Virus record (IMG/VR): IMGVR_UViG_3300034082_002068
Span: 1-23,278 of that record
Origin: a virus
Length of the DNA: 23,278 nt
Strand: one strand, 5' to 3'
Made by a program: the position numbers and the translations under genes. The notes under the pieces were generated by a model. That model made no database searches. It had not been told where the DNA came from and was given only the letters and a program-made list of their open reading frames with translations. This document shows positions 1 to 7,188 of this stretch, in pieces (position 1 is the stretch's first letter; each line of letters opens with the position of its first letter).

Positions 1-14
1 CAGTAATTTGTCAT
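1..14 (-). CDS. Start of a divergent gene cut by the left edge
   Basis: An ATG on the minus strand at 14-12 opens a frame (Met-Thr-Asn-Tyr) that runs off the left edge after four codons. The support is its upstream region: the minus strand reads AATATATAAAAGAAAA before the ATG, nearly the same as the TTATATAAAAGAAAA in front of the PhoH gene on the other strand. Nothing can be said about the product. The call rests on promoter symmetry only. Confidence 0.4.
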
Positions 15-99
15 GTTCGTTTTTTCTTTTATATATTAAAAAATTAATCCAAGATTATCAATTGTTATATATTTATTATATAAAAGAAAACAATATACT
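15..99. promoter_or_regulatory. Divergent promoter region, left-edge gene / phoH
   Basis: This 85-bp AT-rich interval separates two divergent starts. Each side carries ATATAAAAGAAAA within about 30 nt of its ATG (the minus-strand copy lies around 20-38, the plus-strand copy around 77-90). The shared 13-mer in both orientations suggests one promoter type used twice. No Shine-Dalgarno is seen on either side, as expected for a Bacteroidota host. Confidence 0.5.
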
Positions 100-852
100 A
101 TGAGTAGATCAAAATCAAATATTAAAAACGAAATTGATAATGAAGTCAATGAGTATAGAAAAAGTAAAATAATGAAGAGAAGTTCTTTGAATAGAGAAGA
201 ATTTCAAAATTCAAATAGAGTAACTCTTTCAGAAAAACAAAATGAATTATATAAAAATATTAGAACAAATACACTAACAATAGTACATGGTCCAGCTGGA
301 ACAAGTAAGACCTTTACAAGTTGTTATACCGCTTTATCTCTCCTGGCTGACAAAAAGATAGAGCAAATTATTATAACTAAACCAAATATAGAAAGCGGTC
401 CATCATTAGGTCTATTACCTGGTACAATAGATGAGAAGATTGATCCATATAAACAATCATATTATACAAACTTTTGTAAAATATTAGATAAAAAAACAAT
501 AGATTTCTTATTCTCAACAGAGGAAATAAAATTTGAACCATTATCATATATGAGAGGATCTACATATGATAATTGTTTAATGTTGTTAGATGAATGTCAG
601 AATTCTAGCATATCTCAATTAATGCTATGGTCTACTCGACTAGGAAAAAATTCAAAGGCTGTTATGATGGGAGATACATCACAATATGATGTAAGAAAAA
701 AAGATTCAGGATATATTGATTTTATAAAAATGACAGATAATATGGATAATCTTTGTTCTTTTCAATTTCAAAATGAAGATATTGTAAGAAATAAATTCCT
801 AATAGAACTAACAAATAGATATGACAAATACAGATATGAGAAAGACATTTAA
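100..852 (+). CDS. phoH: PhoH-like P-loop ATPase
   Basis: This 250-residue protein matches the PhoH family, ATPases common in large phages whose exact role there is unsettled (RNA-related helicase or nuclease activity has been proposed). Visible motifs are the Walker A GPAGTSKT (residues 64-71), the family-typical LLPGTIDEKIDPY (about 105-117), MRGSTYDN (151-158) and the Walker B LMLLDEC (160-166, Asp164-Glu165). GDTSQYD (191-197) is the sensor-like motif. A basic, polar N-terminal stretch of about 40 residues precedes the ATPase core. The ATG follows an ATATAAAAG-type promoter, and a strong hairpin terminator begins a few bases after the stop. It is transcribed alone. Confidence 0.93.
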   Translation: MSRSKSNIKNEIDNEVNEYRKSKIMKRSSLNREEFQNSNRVTLSEKQNELYKNIRTNTLTIVHGPAGTSKTFTSCYTALSLLADKKIEQIIITKPNIESGPSLGLLPGTIDEKIDPYKQSYYTNFCKILDKKTIDFLFSTEEIKFEPLSYMRGSTYDNCLMLLDECQNSSISQLMLWSTRLGKNSKAVMMGDTSQYDVRKKDSGYIDFIKMTDNMDNLCSFQFQNEDIVRNKFLIELTNRYDKYRYEKDI

Positions 853-856
853 CATT

Positions 857-888
857 AAAAAAACCACTCATTAATGAGTGGTTTTTTT
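857..888. terminator. Bidirectional intrinsic terminator between phoH and the 1819-890 gene
   Basis: A perfect palindrome, CCACTCATT (864-872) facing AATGAGTGG (873-881), is flanked by seven A on the left and seven T on the right. It can therefore end transcripts from both convergent genes. The minus-strand gene stops at 890-892, immediately beside it. Confidence 0.9.
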
Positions 889-889
889 A

Positions 890-1819
890 TTAGTTTTCAT
901 CCCATTCAGGATCGGGTTCTGGTTCTGGCTCAACAGAACCGTTACTTTGAATTAAAATATAATCATAATTCCACTTTCTACTATTAGAAAAGGTTCCTTT
1001 ATATTCATTAAAATATTTAAATGTATCTAAATATGGATAATACCTAAAGTCACAATTTTCTAACTTAACAATAAAATCAATTGTAGATGGAACACCACCA
1101 ATATCAAATATTTTTTCTGTTTTTGCACTCTGAGTCCATTTTGGAATATATCCATTTTCATTAGCCCATTTCTTAAATAAGATAACATCATGATCATAAA
1201 CAGAATAAATTCTATCCATTATTTTATAAGTATTACCTTCAAGATCAACAACATCATTCCAAAGAAGAGCTCTACATCTTACTTTATTATCAACTAAAAA
1301 TACAGCCATTTTAATATTAGGATTTTTAGCATAAATTTTCATATACTTATTACGGTCATAATATCTCATACAAGAATTCCACAAAGATCCAAATCTATTA
1401 CCATTTGGTGCGTAGTAATTTTCTTCCAAATACCATTTTAATATTTCATCACCTTCTACTATTTTAATAGATTCAGTAGTAGCGTTAAAATATGATTTAA
1501 AAGAATTAACAAAAGATTCAATTGTTTGGTCATTAATTGAAAATGTACTAAAAGATTTTTCAGAAATAAATTTTCTAATAAATCTGCCTATTTTTATTTT
1601 AACTCTACCTATTCCTTTCTCATAAGGATCAAATTCATCTACTTTACTATACTTTGATTTTGGTAAATAAGATAAAAAATCATCATCTTCTTTTTTGATA
1701 AAATTACCTTCTTCTAAGATTAAATCACCACTTCCGTGTATTAGGATATCAGATATTTTATTTGAAGTCAGTGACAAGAAGTCAATCATTTCTGAATTAA
1801 AAATAAGCCGTTTGAACAT
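890..1819 (-). CDS. Conserved phage protein with SLWNSCMR and RALLW motifs
   Basis: This 309-residue protein resembles a family of uncharacterised proteins seen repeatedly in large phages; no activity is known to me. The conserved-looking core covers about residues 118-228. It contains NRFGSLWNSCMRY (141-153), IYAKNP (162-167), CRALLWNDV (182-190), MDRIYS (201-206) and FKKWANENG (215-223). The alternation of aromatic, Cys and Arg motifs suggests a folded nucleic-acid- or nucleotide-binding domain, but that is inference. The tail is a PEPEPDPEWDEN acidic repeat (298-309). Its ATG lies only 15 bp from the divergent ATG at 1835, so both genes share one TATATA promoter-like core. The 3' end abuts the bidirectional terminator. 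Confidence 0.8.
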   Translation of the reverse strand: MFKRLIFNSEMIDFLSLTSNKISDILIHGSGDLILEEGNFIKKEDDDFLSYLPKSKYSKVDEFDPYEKGIGRVKIKIGRFIRKFISEKSFSTFSINDQTIESFVNSFKSYFNATTESIKIVEGDEILKWYLEENYYAPNGNRFGSLWNSCMRYYDRNKYMKIYAKNPNIKMAVFLVDNKVRCRALLWNDVVDLEGNTYKIMDRIYSVYDHDVILFKKWANENGYIPKWTQSAKTEKIFDIGGVPSTIDFIVKLENCDFRYYPYLDTFKYFNEYKGTFSNSRKWNYDYILIQSNGSVEPEPEPDPEWDEN

Positions 1820-1834
1820 TTAATATATAGTTTT
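1820..1834. promoter_or_regulatory. 15-bp bidirectional promoter-like spacer
   Basis: The whole spacer between two divergent ATGs is 15 bp, with AATATATAG at 1822-1830. The ATATAT core is palindromic and can serve both strands. On the plus strand the box is 4 nt from the ATG, matching six other genes in the window. If it is the -10/-7 element, both mRNAs would be leaderless or nearly so. Confidence 0.55.
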
Positions 1835-2047
1835 ATGAAGTTTCTGCTTGAATATAAATCTTTTTACAATGAAGGTGACATTATACTTATTGAATATTGG
1901 TATAATGATATGATAACTCCTGTTAGAATCATTGAAAAGGTTTCTAAACAATCTTATAAAGTTACTCACAACATTCCTAATTCTAAAATTAAGAATGCCC
2001 CAGATGAAATAATAAAAACAAAGGATATTATTGATATTGCTCGTTAA
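1835..2047 (+). CDS. Small protein with capsid-targeting-like N-terminus
   Basis: This 70-residue protein has no family I recognise. The N-terminus MKFLLEYKSFYNEGD contains Y-x-x-F-Y-x-E, a weaker match to the T4 capsid-targeting peptide MKTYQEFIAE and to the N-termini at 5002, 18058, 18723 and 19097. If cut after Glu13 like a gp21 substrate, about 57 residues would remain, rich in Ile, Lys and beta-prone stretches (DIILIEYWYN, PVRIIEKVSKQSYKV), perhaps a small SH3/KOW-like barrel. It carries the AATATATAG-N4-ATG start. Its last 20 bp overlap the 3' end of the convergent peptidase gene. A 76-codon frame on the opposite strand is rejected in its favour because of the motif and the start context. 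Confidence 0.65.
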   Translation: MKFLLEYKSFYNEGDIILIEYWYNDMITPVRIIEKVSKQSYKVTHNIPNSKIKNAPDEIIKTKDIIDIAR

Positions 2048-3197
2048 CATATTGAACTAAATAAGTATAAAATAATTTATCAGAGTTATTATCCATATCC
2101 AAGTATTGTTCTTTTATAACATCTAAATCATCTTCTGTTAATTTACCAACAAATTTAGACATAATCCAATCATAAGAGTCTCCTCTTTTATTAGAGTTTG
2201 TATTAACAATTTTTTTATTTTCAGTGATATCAATTAATTCACCACCATTATCATAGTATTTTCTACCTTGTTTCTTAAAAGATTCACTTTGGTCATACCA
2301 ATCATCGTGATATCCATAATCCTTTCTAGTTGACTTTTTAGTTCCAAAATCACGACTTCTCCAATTATCATCATCACTAGACCATCTATGTGTTGGTGTT
2401 GTTTTTCCATAAGAACCATATCCATAGTTATGAGATTTGTATTCAGTTTTAGTCATATCTCTTTTAGTAACTAAATCTTCCCAATTAACTAATAAACAAG
2501 CTTTTGCTAATTTTTGTAAGTGTTCAATATCTTGTTTTTCACCAGTAGTATGTTCTTTATAATAACCAACAGATAAATTAGTACACTCTGGAATAATATC
2601 AACAAACTCAGCAGAGTCAGTGTAAATACCAGTATCATCTGTTTTATAAGATAATCCAGATTTATTTAATTTTTTTGCTAATTGTTTACCAAAATCATCT
2701 GAACAGCATCTTGATGAAGATTGATAAGTAATTACAGAATCTAAACCTCTACGGTCAAATGAAATCATTCTATCATATTTACCTTTGAAGTCACCATATT
2801 TAGAAGCTAATCCAGATCCAACACAACCAACTTCTTCACCTATAAAGAAGTAGTATAATCCAGGAATATTATGTAACATCATCCATAACATAATAGTCAT
2901 ACCTGCTTTATCATCTGCTCCTAAAATAGTTTTACCATCTGTTTCAATCATGTTACCTCTGAAAACATGAGATACTGAAGTGTGATCTTTACAAGCAGTG
3001 TCTAAGTGAGAAGAAAATATAGTTCTTGATTCACCAATTTTTATGAAATAGTTTCCGTGTTGGTCTTTTTGAATTTGTTCAGGAAATAGACCAGATTTAA
3101 TCATTTCTTCAGCTAATACATCTTCATATCCATATGGATATGTATTTGAAGTTAGTTTCAAAAATGTTTCAAATATAAAGTTATCTTTTTTTATCAC
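2028..3197 (-). CDS. M20/M28/M42-type zinc peptidase with low-complexity tail
   Basis: This is a di-zinc aminopeptidase/deacylase-fold hydrolase of 389 residues. Zinc-ligand motifs are in the expected order: HLD (His64, Asp66), GADDKAG (Asp95/96), GEE (Glu121 catalytic, Glu122), FDRR (Asp148) and KEHTTGE (His216). The peptidase core ends near residue 240. About 130 further residues are Tyr/Gly/Ser/Lys/Asp-rich and probably disordered, ending in a helical segment. No signal peptide is seen, so it acts in the host cytoplasm or in the virion. The start is GTG at 3197-3195: an in-frame stop lies 9 nt upstream, the next Met is residue 32, and residues 8-31 look like the family's N-terminal helix. 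A good Bacteroidota-type promoter lies upstream. The substrate cannot be told. Confidence 0.88.
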   Translation of the reverse strand: MIKKDNFIFETFLKLTSNTYPYGYEDVLAEEMIKSGLFPEQIQKDQHGNYFIKIGESRTIFSSHLDTACKDHTSVSHVFRGNMIETDGKTILGADDKAGMTIMLWMMLHNIPGLYYFFIGEEVGCVGSGLASKYGDFKGKYDRMISFDRRGLDSVITYQSSSRCCSDDFGKQLAKKLNKSGLSYKTDDTGIYTDSAEFVDIIPECTNLSVGYYKEHTTGEKQDIEHLQKLAKACLLVNWEDLVTKRDMTKTEYKSHNYGYGSYGKTTPTHRWSSDDDNWRSRDFGTKKSTRKDYGYHDDWYDQSESFKKQGRKYYDNGGELIDITENKKIVNTNSNKRGDSYDWIMSKFVGKLTEDDLDVIKEQYLDMDNNSDKLFYTYLVQYVNEQYQ

Positions 3198-3217
3198 TTT
3201 TATTTAGATTGATTATA

Positions 3218-3246
3218 CAAATATACGGAATTTTAACTGAAAACAA
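3218..3246 (-). promoter_or_regulatory. Bacteroidota-type promoter of the peptidase gene
   Basis: Read on the minus strand, TATATTTG (3225-3218) fits the Bacteroidota -7 box TAnnTTTG, and TTG (3246-3244) lies 18 nt upstream as the -33 box. The surrounding TCCGTATATTTGTATAA recurs nearly unchanged upstream of the gene starting at 10120. The expected start site leaves a leader of roughly 15 nt before the GTG. Confidence 0.65.
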
Positions 3247-3270
3247 AATTATTAGTAACAATAAATAAAT

Positions 3271-3279
3271 AATATATAG
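3271..3279 (+). promoter_or_regulatory. AATATATAG start-proximal box
   Basis: AATATATAG sits 4 nt before the ATG at 3284, the same arrangement as at 1835, 5002, 17899 and 18058. Confidence 0.5.
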
Positions 3280-3283
3280 AGAT

Positions 3284-3829
3284 ATGAGTTATGTTATTGA
3301 TAAAGGAATGGAATGGGATGGTATTTACAAATATACCACAGATTCTGGTATTTCTTACATGGTTAAAATACATGAGACTGCACCTGGATCAGGTTATTGG
3401 ACAATTGATTTTATAAAACTATCTAAAGATTCTGGTAATGTTAGAGAAGTTTTCTCTATTATGAGTATGTTAATGGAGTTGAGTATGGGATATGCTGATA
3501 TTAGAAACATACAAAATGTTATTATCTTCATAAGCGGTGAAAATAGAGAACAAATTAATCAAAAAACAAGAATATTTACCAGATGGATAAAAGATTATTG
3601 GAACTATCAAATTGTATCAAATCCAGAGGTAATTATTCCTGGTAAAAGAGATGGTAGAATAACAATTCCAACAAATGGGATATTTATGACAAGAAAACAA
3701 GGTTTAGTAACTCCTATTGAGACTACAACTTTATCAAGTGTTGAAATTAAGTTCTGTTATAATTGTGGAACTGAAAATAACAATTTTAAATTCTGTCCAA
3801 AATGTGGAACAAGTTTACAACAAGAGTAA
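3284..3829 (+). CDS. Phage protein with C-terminal zinc ribbon
   Basis: This 181-residue protein ends in a four-cysteine zinc ribbon, FCYNCGTENNNFKFCPKCG (about residues 157-175; two CxxC pairs). Such ribbons typically bind nucleic acid or protein partners. The N-terminal 140 residues form a mixed alpha/beta domain (MVKIHETAPGSGYWTIDFIKL, then a long helix around residues 50-75 and NVIIFISGENREQ) that I do not recognise. It resembles small unannotated proteins in T4-like phages, but I cannot name a family. It is the first of three plus-strand genes and carries its own AATATATAG box. A structured intergenic stretch follows before the SHOCT gene. Confidence 0.75.
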   Translation: MSYVIDKGMEWDGIYKYTTDSGISYMVKIHETAPGSGYWTIDFIKLSKDSGNVREVFSIMSMLMELSMGYADIRNIQNVIIFISGENREQINQKTRIFTRWIKDYWNYQIVSNPEVIIPGKRDGRITIPTNGIFMTRKQGLVTPIETTTLSSVEIKFCYNCGTENNNFKFCPKCGTSLQQE

Positions 3830-3943
3830 ATATTTTTTATATATAATTTAGCTGTTCGCTACACTTATGTCGGGTATCAATTGGATATCGCTGAGATTTT
3901 GAAAAGAATCAAAGATATAGGATAAAATAAAAAAAGAATAACT
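3830..3943 (+). other. Structured intergenic leader with two hairpins
   Basis: This 114-bp gap is less AT-rich than its surroundings between 3850 and 3895. It can fold as UAGC-UGUUC-GCUA (3849-3861) and as GGUAUC-AAUUG-GAUAUC (3873-3889, one G-U pair). A TATATATAA box lies just upstream (about 3838-3846), so the RNA would form a leader of the 3944 gene. One frame stays open across it to a TAA at 3923-3925 (ending in EILKRIKDIG) but has no normal start codon and uses CGC and GGG, which are rare here. It could be a leader RNA, a decayed small gene, or chance. Confidence 0.35.
3847..3860 (+). repeat. Left arm of inverted repeat flanking the SHOCT gene
   Basis: TTTAGCTGTTCGCT here is matched in inverted orientation by AGTGAACAGCTAAA at 4948-4961, 13 of 14 positions with 11 in a row. 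The two arms bracket exactly one gene. They may be recombination junctions, paired binding sites, or chance. Confidence 0.5.
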
Positions 3944-4939
3944 ATGGCAAAATCAATTGCACAAACAGGCACAAAACCAAGTGCTTGGATCGTAACTCCT
4001 AGCGACAAAGGGAGAAAATCAATTAAAAACGGAAAAACATTCTTAAATGACGGAGAAGAATTCGAAATTGAATTGTTTAACCCACTAACCGTTTCAGTTC
4101 TATCTGATATTAAATTAAACGGTCAATCAATCTCAAAAACAGGATTAGTTTTAAAACCAGGTCAAAGATTTTATCTTGATTGTTTTGTTGATGATAAAAA
4201 GAAGTTCATCTTTTCCACATATGAAATAGATGGTAGTCAAGAGTCATTAGACGCAACTCAAAATAATGGTCTTTTAGAAGTTTTCTTCTATAAAGAAGAT
4301 ATTATCACTTTAGATAACTGGAAAACAAAAATGGATAAAGTAATTATTGAGAGATATTATCCCGTTTACTATCCAACTTATAGATCTTACCCATGGAATA
4401 ATATCTATTGTGGTGGTTCTTTTGGAAATGCTGGATATGGTACAACTAATTGTATTATTGGAAACACTACAACTAATACATCCAATATTGCATTTGGTGG
4501 TACCACAGTAACAAATACGACTATGTATACATCAAACTCAGCGGATTTATCTACAACTCCCATATCAGCTAATATGATGTCAGATTTGGAAACAGGTAGA
4601 GTTGAAAGGGGTTCATCATCTTCTCAAAAATTTACTGAGATAGAAATGGACTTTGAAAAGAATTATATCTCTTCAACTATTATCCAAATCTTACCTGAAA
4701 GTAGAAAGCCAGTAGAGGTAAGTGAGATACTCAATAAAAAAACAGGTGAGATTAATTTTAAAAATGATCCTACAAAAAAGAAGAAATCAGGAACAAGTGG
4801 AGAGTGGCCTCATCAATATGAAACTAATACTGACGGAGTAATAGAACTAATCAAAAAATTAGCCGATTTACATTCAGCTGGTATCTTAACAGATGAAGAG
4901 TTTTCTGAAAAGAAATCAGAATTATTAAGTAAAATTTAA
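3944..4939 (+). CDS. SHOCT-domain protein with N-terminal beta-rich domain
   Basis: This protein has 331 residues in three parts. Residues 1-135 are a beta-rich domain with LNGQSIS...GLVLKPGQRFYLDCF and KKFIFSTYEID, a pattern I associate with poorly characterised viral proteins, possibly virion-attached. Residues about 145-215 are a Tyr/Pro/Gly/Asn/Thr-rich low-complexity linker. Residues about 297-331 form a clear SHOCT domain (ELIKKLADLHSAGILTDEEF then KKSELLSKI), a short helical hairpin usually placed at protein ends for oligomerisation. There is no signal peptide. The gene is isolated between a structured leader and a strong terminator and is bracketed by a 14-bp inverted repeat. A virion or scaffold-like role is possible but unproven. 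Confidence 0.8.
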   Translation: MAKSIAQTGTKPSAWIVTPSDKGRKSIKNGKTFLNDGEEFEIELFNPLTVSVLSDIKLNGQSISKTGLVLKPGQRFYLDCFVDDKKKFIFSTYEIDGSQESLDATQNNGLLEVFFYKEDIITLDNWKTKMDKVIIERYYPVYYPTYRSYPWNNIYCGGSFGNAGYGTTNCIIGNTTTNTSNIAFGGTTVTNTTMYTSNSADLSTTPISANMMSDLETGRVERGSSSSQKFTEIEMDFEKNYISSTIIQILPESRKPVEVSEILNKKTGEINFKNDPTKKKKSGTSGEWPHQYETNTDGVIELIKKLADLHSAGILTDEEFSEKKSELLSKI

Positions 4940-4947
4940 AATAAATA

Positions 4948-4961
4948 AGTGAACAGCTAAA
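4948..4961 (-). repeat. Right arm of inverted repeat flanking the SHOCT gene
   Basis: AGTGAACAGCTAAA is the inverted partner of 3847-3860 with one mismatch. It starts 9 nt after the stop codon and its A-rich end merges into the terminator. Confidence 0.5.
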
Positions 4962-4990
4962 AAAGAGAGACAAATAGTCTCTCTTTTTTT
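4959..4990 (+). terminator. Intrinsic terminator after the SHOCT gene
   Basis: The stem AGAGAGAC (4964-4971) pairs with GTCTCTCT (4977-4984) around the loop AAATA and is followed by a T run to 4990. A-tract symmetry would also let it work on the minus strand. The next gene's TATATATAG box starts at 4990, so one gene's terminator touches the next gene's promoter. Confidence 0.88.
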
Positions 4991-4998
4991 ATATATAG
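4990..4998 (+). promoter_or_regulatory. TATATATAG start-proximal box
   Basis: TATATATAG lies 3 nt before the ATG at 5002 and directly after a terminator, so this gene needs its own promoter. That supports the box being transcriptional. Confidence 0.55.
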
Positions 4999-5001
4999 TA
5001 T

Positions 5002-6336
5002 ATGAAGTTAAAGAAATATATACAATTCATAAAAGAATCTATTAAAGAAGATATAGAAGAACAATCTATCTGGAAAATATCAGAAGATGAGATTCAAGAT
5101 TATCTAAGAGATTTAGATGATGAAGGATATATTATAGAAGTTGAATTTGGTTTCTGCCAAAAAGTTACTCAACATAACTACAATAAACCCACAACAGAAA
5201 AAGATGTTTTTACCGAAAAAGTTTTAGCAGGTGATTCTATTAGACCAGCTTATTGGATTAGAATATCCGAAAGTGATAGAGTATCTAATGAAGATGTTAG
5301 TGATTCTATTAAATTTGCTTATAGTATAATAAAAGAAAAAGCTGATGCTGATATATCTATACATGATGAGGATGGTGATATTGGTGATATAGAAGGAATT
5401 GAAGTTAAAGGAGGTTTATTCTTTACAGATAATTGGAATTCACCTGAACCAGAATTATTAGAGGCCGATGGTTATATATCACTATTTGTTAAACAAAAAG
5501 AAGTAATTAAATTCACACAAGCTGATTTAGTTGATTATTACGAATGGGAAAGTGGTTGTGAAGTAAAAGGCGATAATATTTATATTGAAGTTGATATAGA
5601 AGATATGGCGGATGTTATGTTATCGAGAAATTCAGATTATAAAGATATTTTAGTAAAAGGAGAAGAATCTATGTATGATAATTACCACGGACACGATTAT
5701 CAACCTGATATACAATCAATGTTTCAATATTCACTAACTAAAGAAAATGAAATTCTTTTAGTTAAATCCATGATTAAAGAAATTGGAGGATTAGAAATTT
5801 TTATATCAGAATTTAAAAATGAAAATTTAGAAGGAAAATCAGAAGAAGAAGTTATTGAATTTTTATTAAAGGAAAGATTCTACGAAACATTAAAAAAATT
5901 ATGTAAAGATTCCGAAATATGTCAAGAAGTAAGACAAAATATTGGAGACTGGGAGATGAACGCACATGTTGATAGAAACTATAAAGAAGTTCTTGATGAA
6001 TTTGATGAAATAGTTGAAAAGGAATTCTCATACACCAAAACAGAAAAAGAAGTTACTAAATATTATACATCAAAAGACACTGAAGGTAATCAAACAAAGA
6101 GAGAATATCAAGTAACAGAAACATTTTATATAATTCAATTTAATAATGATTGGACTGAAAATACAGATGCAGAATATTTAAAAGGTAGAGACTTAGTAGA
6201 CTTATTCAAAGAATATTGTGGCGAAATGAGTTTTAACTACAAAATAGAACCTCATTTTTCAGATTGGGGAGATGTTGATAAAGTAGCTTTAAATAAAGAT
6301 ATTAATTCAGACCTAAAAAGATACTTACCTAAATAA
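5002..6336 (+). CDS. Large acidic protein with capsid-targeting-like N-terminus
   Basis: This 444-residue protein is rich in Glu and Asp with no family I recognise. Its N-terminus MKLKKYIQFIKES aligns with T4 MKTYQEFIAE (Y-x-x-F-I-x-E), the signal that brings internal proteins into the prohead and is removed by the gp21 protease after the Glu. The remainder looks alpha/beta and globular: a segment with DADISIHDEDGDIGDIEG (about 113-130), a central helical region (about 253-310), and a C-terminal domain starting near residue 340 with KYYTSKDTEGNQTKREY. Acidic charge is common in proteins packaged with DNA or mimicking it. The gene is monocistronic, with a terminator upstream, and ends flush against the convergent Nudix gene. 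Packaging is inference from the N-terminus. Confidence 0.78.
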   Translation: MKLKKYIQFIKESIKEDIEEQSIWKISEDEIQDYLRDLDDEGYIIEVEFGFCQKVTQHNYNKPTTEKDVFTEKVLAGDSIRPAYWIRISESDRVSNEDVSDSIKFAYSIIKEKADADISIHDEDGDIGDIEGIEVKGGLFFTDNWNSPEPELLEADGYISLFVKQKEVIKFTQADLVDYYEWESGCEVKGDNIYIEVDIEDMADVMLSRNSDYKDILVKGEESMYDNYHGHDYQPDIQSMFQYSLTKENEILLVKSMIKEIGGLEIFISEFKNENLEGKSEEEVIEFLLKERFYETLKKLCKDSEICQEVRQNIGDWEMNAHVDRNYKEVLDEFDEIVEKEFSYTKTEKEVTKYYTSKDTEGNQTKREYQVTETFYIIQFNNDWTENTDAEYLKGRDLVDLFKEYCGEMSFNYKIEPHFSDWGDVDKVALNKDINSDLKRYLPK

Positions 6337-6903
6337 TTATTGATTAAGATATTCTTTAATCTTCATTAACATATAATCTGTTATTAAGTCTGATGGATTA
6401 AGTGATTTAATATATTTAACATCTACTTTTACAGATTTACTAATATCTTCAGCTTTAGAACCATCACCTTTAGCAATAACTTCATGATAATCTCTTTCAG
6501 TTAAAGTTAAAATATAAGGATAATATTTATTAGCTGTTCCTTTAGTCATAAAAAGAGGTTTCATTTCTTCTAATTTAAAATCTTCTCTTAAAACAATACC
6601 AGCTTCTTCTTCTAATTCTCTAACAATAGCCATTTCTGGACTTTCACCAACTTCTATACCACCACCAACTAAAGTAACATGATATTCTTGACCATCTACA
6701 TACTTAAATGTAGGAATATACTCATATCTTAAAACAATTTGATTAGTATCAATTAAGTAAGGAATACAAACCGCGATATCACGGTCTTTTATTACAGACC
6801 AATCTTCAAACTGAACAATTTTTATATTTTTATCAGAAAAAAGAACCTTTTCTTTTCCTTCTTTAAATTCATCCTTTGGTTTTAAACTACTGAACCTCTC
6901 CAT
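6337..6903 (-). CDS. Nudix hydrolase, ADP-ribose pyrophosphatase-like
   Basis: This 188-residue protein has a perfect Nudix box, Gx5Ex7REUxEExGU, at residues 81-103 (Glu87, Arg95, Glu96, Glu99, Glu100, Gly102). Length and layout, with an N-terminal beta-sheet domain before the box, resemble ADP-ribose/NDP-sugar pyrophosphatases more than MutT. The family hydrolyses nucleoside diphosphates linked to another group, using Mg2+ bound by the box glutamates. In phages such enzymes recycle NAD or ADP-ribose or clear signalling nucleotides; the substrate here is unknown. Upstream is AATATATAAGAAAAAC about 20-30 nt before the ATG. Its stop codon directly abuts the stop codon of the convergent 5002 gene. 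Confidence 0.9.
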   Translation of the reverse strand: MERFSSLKPKDEFKEGKEKVLFSDKNIKIVQFEDWSVIKDRDIAVCIPYLIDTNQIVLRYEYIPTFKYVDGQEYHVTLVGGGIEVGESPEMAIVRELEEEAGIVLREDFKLEEMKPLFMTKGTANKYYPYILTLTERDYHEVIAKGDGSKAEDISKSVKVDVKYIKSLNPSDLITDYMLMKIKEYLNQ

Positions 6904-6933
6904 TAAAATATAAGTTTTTCTTATATATTAAAA

Positions 6934-6960
6934 TAAAAAAACCACCTATTTCAGATGGTT
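6934..6960 (-). terminator. Intrinsic terminator of the zinc-ribbon gene
   Basis: On the minus strand AACCAUCU (6960-6953), loop GAAAU, AGGUGGUU (6947-6940) forms an 8-bp stem that needs one U-G pair, followed by a U run (6940-6935). On the plus strand the same position would be a C-A mismatch, so it is best as a minus-strand terminator. Confidence 0.75.
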
Positions 6961-6968
6961 GATTTTAA

Positions 6969-7172
6969 TTAGCCAAACTTGGCTATATTTTTATATTTCT
7001 TTTTAATATCTTCTATCTCACTCATTGCCTCATTAAACTTACCTTTAATCTCATCATTTACGGTAAAGTCTAATATTATACCACAACCTGGACAAATAGA
7101 TACTGGGTGTTTGATTATAAATTGTAAATCCATACCTAATGGAGTTTTACAAGCGGGACAAGGCATTGGCAT
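6969..7172 (-). CDS. Small zinc-ribbon protein
   Basis: This 67-residue protein carries two CxxC knuckles, CPAC (residues 4-7) and CPGCG (27-31), 19 residues apart, followed by a charged helix (about 45-64). This is a treble-clef/zinc-ribbon layout seen in small phage accessory and tail-adaptor proteins, but no family can be fixed. The ATG is 3 nt after AATATATAA, so it may be transcribed separately from the DUF2589-like gene upstream, whose stop codon lies 16 nt before. A terminator follows directly. A weaker second Met (residue 3) exists but does not fit the 3-nt spacing. Confidence 0.72.
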   Translation of the reverse strand: MPMPCPACKTPLGMDLQFIIKHPVSICPGCGIILDFTVNDEIKGKFNEAMSEIEDIKKKYKNIAKFG

Positions 7173-7175
7173 AAT

Positions 7176-7184
7176 TTATATATT
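7176..7184 (-). promoter_or_regulatory. AATATATAA start-proximal box
   Basis: On the minus strand AATATATAA lies 3 nt before the ATG at 7172, squeezed between it and the upstream gene's stop codon (7191-7189). Confidence 0.5.
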
Positions 7185-7188
7185 ATTT

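Noticed and set aside
1820-2050. 76-codon minus-strand frame opposite the 1835-2047 gene
   Set aside because: Ile/Phe/Asn-rich product without a box before its start; the plus-strand gene has the AATATATAG-N4-ATG start and a tag-like N-terminus.
3847-3889. Hairpin pair considered as a tRNA
   Set aside because: No cloverleaf, acceptor stem or CCA/T-loop sequence can be drawn.
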